From assembly GCA_950097015.1 (NCBI GenBank), contig CATNEN010000033.1, positions 3,911,501-3,975,500 of the forward strand: a stretch of 64,000 bases of DNA. The letters run 5' to 3'. Below the pieces are notes generated by a model that saw nothing but the letters and a program-made list of their open reading frames with translations, had not been told where the DNA came from and ran no database searches. The stretch is from Macrostomum hystrix (Eukaryota; Platyhelminthes; Macrostomidae). Below, one piece after another: positions 56,641 to 64,000 of the stretch. The stretch's first letter is position 1; each line of letters opens with the position of its first letter. The translations under genes and the position numbers were made by a program.

Positions 56641-57680
56641 GACCATATTTTGTTTCTAAGTCGATGGAAAGTTAAAAAAATTTCACTGAAGGTATCCCTC
56701 ACGAAGATTGGTGAGACTGCGCCGCGATTGAGTCTATTACCGCGGTGTTGGAAATGATTTGAGTTTAATCGCCAAAATTAGGTCATTATTGAGGACAGCT
56801 TAAAATTGGTGACAAAATAAGCTAGTCTGTGTTCAGCGAAAGCGACCACTTCCCCAATTAAGTTTATTGCAATTTAGTGAGGGGACACTTTTGTTTCGCA
56901 GTTGAACACAATGGAAACAATCAAGATGATGATCCAAATCAAAGCCTTTAATTGCTCCAGTTTGCTGTAGATGTGAGTAGGGAGCTGAGGTGTTGGATCT
57001 CTGAGTTGTCAATTCCCCGGGGGGGCAAAGTTGTGCAATTATCTGGGAGTTGGCGAACATTCGAGTACAGATTTGGGATACGCATCGAATTCGGATTTTT
57101 TCATCTTTAGTTCGAAGTCCAGTGCTACGATGCAGTGCACAAAGACTTGGAGAGCTGAGGCTGTGACAAAGACAGTGTAGGAATTTCTCTTATCTTGGTG
57201 TATTTCAAAGCAAAATTAAAAGCGTAATGGCGAGACCTCTTTGCTTTGAGCTCCGCCCACCGATTGCTGTTTGTCTTTGCGTGCCTTTCTTAGAAATTGC
57301 TTCTAATAGCAACCTTTGAAGCGGCCCTTCTGCTTAGCAAAACACACACTGGTTAATATTATAGCCCGGCCTTTTAATTTTGGGAGTCCCGCAAGAAAAT
57401 CTTATAAGGGAAACGGAGACAACCAGACAGATGGGACATGAGACATCGCAACATCAGGTGTGTGATTAATTCACATCTGCACAACAGCTACCAGATATGT
57501 TTTACTGGTGCCAATATCTGTCGCACCCGATAATGTGATTCTGCAGCTAGATAAATTGAATGGCATGACACTGGCTGCAACATTCAACTCTTGTCTACAG
57601 GCATCATCCAACTCTTGCTCAGAATCTCATTTGAGCATAGACTCATAGTCTACTTCCAATCCTACTCCAATTTAGTTAAT
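56641..57680. other. unique spacer
   Basis: No supported exon, RNA gene or element end. Confidence 0.5.
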
Positions 57681-57684
57681 ACTT

Positions 57685-58128
57685 CCTTTCTACTTCCACT
57701 CTACTTCCACTCTACTTCCACTCTACTTCCACTCTACTTCCACTCTACTTCCACTCTACTTCCACTCTACTTCCACTCTACTTCCACTCTACTTCCACTC
57801 TACTTCCACTCTACTTCCACTCTATTTCCACTCTACTTCCACTCTACATCCACTCTACTTATTATCTGCATCACACTATTTCTACTCTACTTCCACTCTA
57901 CTTCCACTCTACTTCCACTCTACTTCCACTCTACTTCCACTCTACTTCCACTCTACTTCCACTCTACTTCCACTCTACTTCCACTCTACTTCCACTCTAC
58001 ATCCACTCTACTTCCACTCTACATCCACTCTACTTCTTATCTGCATCACACTATTTCTACTCTACTTCCACTCTACTTCCACTCTACTTCCACTCTACAT
58101 CCACTCTCCTTTCTCCACTCTACTTATT
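57685..58128. repeat. 11-bp minisatellite, left arm of an inverted pair
   Basis: The unit is TACTTCCACTC. The array is broken twice by a segment with ATCTGCATCACACTATTTCT. The complementary sequence forms the array at 58663-59120. Confidence 0.96.
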
Positions 58129-58662
58129 CTCTACCATCTCTAACAATCTCTATCGATTGTATCCATCTCTCCTATGAGTAAAGCGATAAGCCAATCCGGG
58201 TTCCAATGTGACTGCCCCTCGCCAAAGCCCACCAAGACAAAAGTTATAGATTTTATTTACCGCACACAATGAGATTCAAGATTAACACCTGCTGAGATTG
58301 TCAATACTCGGAGCCCCGTGGACGCTCCATTTACTGATCTATAAGGACAAATGGGTCTGGGCTTACACTGTGTGACACAGCAGACACTGCCAAAGCAGAT
58401 ACAGGAACTACGAGCTTGCGGGAAGAACAGCTGTGTTGACAAACCTCACTGGGCATGAATTCCGACCTTCTCTCTGAAGCACTAAGACCTATTGGTATTT
58501 GGAGCTTTTTGTCGATAACTAAACTAAGAAAGCTTAGTTCCTGTCTTTACTAAAAATATCCGTAACTGGTTGATTCTAAGAATTTAAGTTGTACTTTTGG
58601 CTATATATATGATCATGAAGCATAAAACAAGCAGCTGAAGATGTAACGTAATCTACTCTACT
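58129..58662. other. spacer between inverted arrays
   Basis: Unique sequence of about 530 bp, no supported gene. Confidence 0.5.
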
Positions 58663-59120
58663 TCCACTGCTTCCAATGGAAGTAGAGTTGGAGTAGAGTC
58701 GAATTAGATTGGATGTAGTGTTGGAGTAGAGTGGAAGTAGAGTTGAAGAAGAGTAGAGATAGAGTGGATATAGAGTGGAAGTAGAGTGGAAGTAGAGTGG
58801 AAGTAGAGTGGAAGTAGAGTGGAAGTAGAGTGGAAGTAGAGTGGAAGTAGAGTGGAAGTAGAGTGGAAGTAGAGTTGAAGAAGAGTAGAGATAGAGTGGA
58901 TATAGAGTGGAAGTAGAGTGGAAGTAGAGTGGAAGTAGAGTGGAAGTAGAGTGGAAGTAGAGTGGAAGTAGAGTGGATGTAGAGTGGAAGTAGAGTAGAA
59001 ATTGTGTGGATGTAGTGTATAAATAGTGTGATGCAGATAAGAAGTTGTGTGGATGTAGAGTGGAAGTAGAGTGGAAGTAGAGTGGAAGTAGAGTGGAAGT
59101 AGAGTGAATGTAGAGTGAAG
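58663..59120. repeat. 11-bp minisatellite, right arm of an inverted pair
   Basis: The unit is GAGTGGAAGTA, the reverse complement of the left arm. The interrupting block AATAGTGTGATGCAGATAAG at 59022 is the complement of the left-arm interruption, so the two arrays share ancestry rather than only composition. Confidence 0.96.
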
Positions 59121-59762
59121 CAGACAAATACGCTCCTACTGAATGCTCTGGGGATAGCGAAGGTGGTCCACAACGATGCGTAAACTATTAGTTATAGCGA
59201 TTCGTCTATCCGTTCGAGAAATTTTCCGACACTAATTTGAATTATCAAGATTGTCAATATTATATTGTAACATTAACATTTTAGATATTTTCATGAATCA
59301 AATAACTGATGTCGGCAATCTTGCCAAAAGCGACGACGATATGTTCAACGGAAAAGCCCGTGATTACTGGTCTGGTGTAATAGATCTCACGTTCTAGACA
59401 TACAGAGTGCACCGCGCCAGAGGGTTTATATATGAACCGTAATTCAAAGCCAAAATAAAAGTTCAGCTTTTTGTAGGTGTAATTCACCGCGTGGAAAGTT
59501 TTGTTGCAGACATGCTATAACATGAATAAGCACTACTTTCAGCTCCTCCCCTTGCTACTGATAGCAGGCACGTACGCAAAATACTGAAAGACCCTTTTTA
59601 AATCTTTTTGGTGGGAGTTTTCTGCCTTGGGAGAGCCCTAAGCTATCTTTACCATGTATATTATATATGGATAGATATTGGACCAACGACAAAAGGCTCT
59701 TTGGCGACCTACTTGTCGTATCTGTTGGCTAAAGACTTAAAGCACAAAAACACACAATTTAC
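59121..59762. other. unique spacer
   Basis: No supported gene. Confidence 0.5.
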
Positions 59763-59952
59763 CAGAAATACAGGGGCGTAGCCAGGATTTTTTTTGGGGG
59801 ATATCGGTTTTGGTTCTATCCAGCGTATCCAGAATAAAAAACAATTAATTCATTTCTTTCGAAGAAACGGAATGCGAAAAAGTTTGAGACATCAAATTTT
59901 GGGGGTATCGGCCGATACACCGATACCCCCTCGCTACGCCACTGCAGAAATA
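59763..59952. mobile_element. complete hAT-type MITE, 174 bp, with 8-bp target-site duplication
   Basis: The element spans 59771-59944. The left end CAGGGGCGTAGCCAGG and the inverted right end CAGTGGCGTAGCGAGG match at 14 of 16 positions. The directly flanking 8-mer CAGAAATA (59763-59770 and 59945-59952) is a perfect target-site duplication, the length expected for hAT transposases. Near the right end 11-bp arms (GGGGGTATCGG and its complement) form an internal hairpin. There is no coding capacity. Confidence 0.93.
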
Positions 59953-60035
59953 CACTCCGATTTCGAAAGTATTCACGTAACTCGTACTATGGACGTCTGT
60001 ACGCAAAATTAAATTCATTGAAACTAACTAAGCCA

Positions 60036-60102
60036 CAAAGACCACTAGGAGTAGACCACTCCTAGTCTACTAGTACAAGTGGTCTACTCCTAGTGGTCTT
60101 TG
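60036..60102. repeat. perfect 25-bp inverted repeat with 17-nt loop
   Basis: Arms 60036-60060 and 60078-60102 are exact reverse complements, built on ACCACTAGGAGTAGACCACT. No target-site duplication or transposon terminus was found around it. Confidence 0.93.
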
Positions 60103-61895
60103 CAAAACAATTGGAAGGGATTGCTATATACCATCCCTGTTTTAACACATAGTTTTTAGAGTCTAGTTTTTAGATTTTAAACTTAATTTTATTCATTTTA
60201 AATTGCCCTGTTAGATTTTGCAGTAGATCGGTACATTATAGGCATTGGATGCTCTGAATTATTCTATGTTGTAATAAACAAATAGTTTTACTCACGAAAA
60301 TAAACGCGTCTTATACGCTCGTAGTTCAAATAAATATTTAAAATCCAGCACGTGAGACCTGGCGATTTCAAATGTTCGTGCGCTTAGTTAAAAGAGGCTG
60401 TTTTGTGCTTACATTTTTTGAGTCATCATCTAAATTACTATTTGAACATATAGCTGACCAATAAATCACCTAGTGTAATATCTAGTAGAACGGTTGGCAA
60501 GAGCGCAAATAAATATGCAACCTATAAACACAGCATTGGCAATGAGTGATGTCAGTGAGTTCACTCACGACATGTCTTAATTTTCATACATATATAGTGA
60601 TTATGATTAGGCTAAGAAGCATTTTTAATTTTTAAGTGCATCGTTTTCGCAACATAATAGTAGAATTACAGATATTTTCATAACTACTTATCCTCCTTAT
60701 CCTATTAATGAGGAAAGCATTACTTCTAAAGCAATTAAACATACTAGCTACCTATTAAGTATCAATAAGCTGTTTCTTCTTTACTTAGGGCCTAAGTAGG
60801 TATTAGAAATCAAATTTAGCGAGTTTTTAATGGTTTGATTTTATTTAACTATATATATTAAGGTAGTAGATAGTGAAAAGATTGTAAAAGATTTACTCAA
60901 GGAGTCAAACAACATCATTCACAATCTACTAATTAACTTTATTAGCTTGCGGATCAACTGCTTGTTAATTATATATTTGGTACTCGAAGCTAAAAGTTAA
61001 AAGTAGCTAGCTAGTTTAAAATATACAATATTATAATGTATGTTTTAACACAATACTTAAGATGATGATGATATATAATACAAGTAATCTTTTAATATAT
61101 ACTAATCTATATGATTATAGCAGCCTGATACCAATAATAGCTATATGTCATTACAATTTTAAATCAATTTTTAGACATTTTCTGTCTTTTAAAATATATA
61201 ATTATACTATAGCCATAGCAACTTTGTTAGTAGTGTATCAGTCTTCTGAGTTTTTTTCATATTATACCTATCATTTGTAGCAAAAAATGAAGACTAGAAT
61301 TTTATTAGAAACATAGTTTTTAATCAATAATAAATCTTTATCTATTTTCTAGTAGTCCTAGTTAGCCTAGCTCTTCCACCTATACTAAATCTCCAAAGTC
61401 TATGGAATATAGTTCCACAGGCTGAATGCCTCAACTATCATTGTTTTAATGCTGTTGGTACTTCAAAGTCTTGACTTCTGGTCACTAATTGTTGAACCAT
61501 TTTTGCTGTCTTATCCAACAATAGCTAGTTAACCTCCCAACTGATATATAAAAAGTTACATATAATTTATAATATTTTTAAAAGTATTATGTACAATATA
61601 TCTAGCAAATTGTTGAAGGCTTTATTGTGAATGTAATTACTTAATTAAATTGAAAATTGTAAAATGAACTACAAAAATTTGCATAATGTCTGTATAATAC
61701 TGCATTAAGTTGCTTTAATGTGCTACTAGCATAGTTTTGAAATAAATTGCAAATACATGCAGATTTATACTTGAATGATGTTTAATTGAAGGATTAGTTG
61801 TCTGCAAAAGACACTACTTAGAGTACTACAATGAGATTTCTTAAAATTGCTTCAACTAGCAATCTAATTTTCACAACTTAAAATTACTAAAAAAC
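60103..61895. other. AT-rich gene-free DNA
   Basis: Markedly lower GC than the rest of the window. No supported exon, RNA gene or element end. It is presumed 5' flank of the following gene. Confidence 0.5.
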
Positions 61896-63391
61896 ATGCT
61901 TACTCAACCCAAACTAATTTTCAGCCTAATGGCTTCAACTATCCCCAAAACTGGGGAACTTGTATCTATCTGCATTCAAATCCTCACTGACAATGTCGAC
62001 TTTTGTGACTTGGACGAGTCCAAAAGCCTTGACCAGGTGTTCAAGAGAATTGAAAGATTCTGTCAAAATATTCAAATTGATTGCCGTAAGTATATTTTTC
62101 TGGCAAAAATATATTTTTAGGGTTTCCTCGGATTCTCTACAATACTATGTTAAAAGGGTTTCCCCAGGATTCTCTTCTAAAATAATCTCATTGGAGTTTC
62201 CCCAGGATTCTCTTCTAAAATAGTCTCACTGGGGTTTCCCCAGGATTCTCTTCTAAAATAATCTCATTGGAGTTTCCCCAGGATTCTCTTCTAAAATAGT
62301 CTCACTGGGGTTTCCCCAGGATTCTCTTCTAAAATAGTCTCACTGGGGTTTCCCCAGGATTCTCTTCTAAAATAGTCTCACTGGGGTTTCTCCAGGATTC
62401 TCTTCTAAAATAGTCTCACTGGGGTTTCTCCAGGATTCCCTTCTAAAATAATCTCACTATGGATTCCCCATGATTCTCTTCTAAAATAATCGCAGAGTTC
62501 TTCACCTGGTGCGCTCAGCGGGTCCTGTTCCTGTGCCGAAACCGTCTAGTTGTTCTGGACATCGATCGGGTGGCCAGCCTCCTGTGCTCCATCGTTGCCA
62601 GGCTCAGCGACTGCGCCGACTATGCCGTGCACGAGCTGCTGCGGGACTTCTACAGCTGCCTGCTGGGTGAGGATCGATTGGCGACTTTGCATTGGAAATC
62701 CGACTGGGATCTAGAGATGGGATTAGATTAGAATTATAATATGATTATAATCCCATTAGATTCTAGATAATGTGAATATTCTAGGAAATCCAAATTAGAT
62801 TTAGATTTTAGAAAATGGGGACAATCTAAAAAAATCCCATACAAGATCCTATCCAGATCCTATAATCCTACAGCAGGTGATTATCTTAGGGGGTCAGAAA
62901 ATGATGAGGCCATTTTTCTAATTTGCAGACATCGGACCGAAGTCGCACACCGTCTCACCTGAGCTTCCGATCTCCTACAAATTCAAGATGTACTCCGGAA
63001 CCGTAAGATTTTTCATTTTGTTCATTCAATTGATTTTGACTTCATTTCTACTTTCAGTAGCGTGTGACGAATTAAAATAATACAAAATAAGCAGGGCACA
63101 TATCAGGGCAAGGAGTTCTCATTTCAACCGATCGAATTTGAGTCCGTGGCGCAAGCTCGTCGCGTCGCCTCGGTCATCATGTGAGACTTTGGAGCCAGTT
63201 TTTTAGATTATCTTGCCTCTCAGAATAGCACAGGCAGGTCTCAGAATGCCTCAACTGCAATCTCATTGCGCAGGACCTTTCTGTCGCAGTTGCCAATAAA
63301 AAGTTTGGCATGGCTGGAACCATTGTGGAGCAGCGAGGCGCTTAAAAGTGCAACCCACCTACTGGAGGTTGGCGCTGGCAATGAGAAACTG
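61896..63391 (+). CDS. unrecognised intracellular helical protein, first five exons; continues beyond the window
   Basis: Exons 61896-62085, 62496-62666, 62929-63002, 63095-63180 and 63274-63391 all join in frame (C|AG, G|AC, phase 0, AT|G), giving 213 residues so far. The last donor (GTTCGT at 63392) shows the gene runs on. An alternative 5' boundary is the acceptor AG at 61923-61924 with ATG at 61929 (MASTIPKTG). The protein has no signal peptide or membrane helix. It looks alpha-helical with amphipathic stretches (VFKRIERFCQNIQ, VASLLCSIVARLSDCADYAV, LLRDFYSCLL) and then a more beta-like part (PISYKFKMYSGTGTYQ, FSFQPIEF). I do not recognise the family. Intron 1 is filled by a 38-bp array and intron 5 contains a 27-bp array. 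Confidence 0.7.
62115..62490. repeat. 38-bp minisatellite filling intron 1 of the last gene
   Basis: About ten units containing GGGTTTCCCCAGGATTCTCT and TCTAAAATAGTCTCACT. The true acceptor (ATAATCGCAG, 62486-62495) is a mutated form of the unit, directly following TTCTCTTCTAAAATAATC. Confidence 0.94.
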
Positions 63392-63504
63392 GTTCGTACT
63401 TTTGCATGCTTGCTTATTGAGCTGTAGGATTATTTAGGGCTGACCAACAAACTGCAGATTCTGAGGAGCTACTCTACTAGATCCTGAGTTTGAGCAGTCT
63501 TCCT

Positions 63505-63975
63505 CCCAGATCCTCAGGTTGGGCTGCCACTCCCCCAGATCCCCAGATTGGGCTGCCACTCCCAGATCCTCAGGTTGAGCTGCCACTCCCAGATCCTCAG
63601 GTTGAGCTGCCACTCCCCCAGATCCTCAGGTTGAGCTGCCACTCCCCAGATCCTCAGGTTGGGCTGCCACTCCCCCAGATCCCCAGATTGGGCTGCCACT
63701 CCCAGATCCTCAGGTTGAGCTGCCACTCCCAGATCCTCAGGTTGAGCTGCCACTCCCAGATCCTCAGGTTGGGCTGCCACTCCCCCAGATCCTCAGGTTG
63801 AGCTGCCACTCCCCCAGATCCTCAGGTTGAGCTGCCACTCCCACAGATCCCCAGGTTGGGCTGCCACTCCCAGATCCTCAGGCTGGGCTGCCACTCCCCC
63901 AGATCCTCAAGTTGGGCTGCCACTCACCCAGATCCCCAGGTTGGGCTGCCACACTCCCAGATGCCCAGGTCGCAT
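63505..63975. repeat. 27/29-bp minisatellite in the last intron
   Basis: About 17 units containing AGATCCTCAGGTTGAGCTGC and CACTCCC, with one to three extra C and GGGCTGC variants. It reaches almost to the window end. Confidence 0.95.
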
Positions 63976-64000
63976 CCCTATTGTTCCCGCTGTTTCGCCA

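Noticed and set aside
57591-59173. Frames reading LPLYFHSTSTL on either strand
   Set aside because: They are translations of the 11-bp inverted arrays.

Overview
The window is nuclear DNA of an invertebrate animal. Genes are split by GT-AG introns. They encode a Zic zinc-finger factor, a DEG/ENaC channel, a monocarboxylate transporter and an organic-solute-transporter alpha-like protein. There are mariner, hAT and tRNA-SINE elements, and no operons or Shine-Dalgarno-type organisation. The Zic fifth finger has C-x4-C spacing, which as I recall is the protostome form. Moderate GC, many short introns and an extreme load of tandem repeats fit a lophotrochozoan such as a free-living flatworm (Macrostomum-like). 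That taxon is an inference, not something the sequence proves.

Layout, left to right: a 39-bp minisatellite (1-1975); a BEN-like gene on + (2908-4701); a 20/21-bp array; a RING-finger gene on - (6723-8784); a DEG/ENaC channel on + (10648-12580); an 18-bp array; a secreted WSC-domain gene on - (14721-15447); a TTAA-ended repeat carrying a broken mariner (15545-17130); 19-bp and 57-bp arrays; a tandem-C2 gene on + (19887-21392); an SLC16-type transporter on + (22958-25923); a large fibronectin-II/thrombospondin-like surface protein on - (26861-29860); an OST-alpha-like membrane protein on + (31218-35861); about 8 kb of tandem arrays (36.8-43.6 kb) with one doubtful exon; Zic on - (44234-48920); further arrays (49.6-59.1 kb), including an inverted pair; a complete hAT-type MITE and a perfect hairpin near 59.8-60.1 kb; an AT-rich stretch; and the 5' part of an unrecognised gene on + (61896 to beyond the window end).

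The striking property is not one gene. About 29 separate tandem arrays, each with its own unit (4 to 75 bp), occupy roughly 18-19 kb, about 29% of the window by my hand sum. Many sit inside introns and fill them almost from donor to acceptor. Most long open frames in the window are artefacts of these arrays.

The genes are ordinary single-copy metazoan genes with unrelated roles: transcription, ubiquitin ligation, ion and solute transport, membrane traffic and extracellular recognition. I see no pathway linking them. Exon boundaries were set by hand from frame continuity and GT/AG sites; every multi-exon model given keeps a continuous reading frame.
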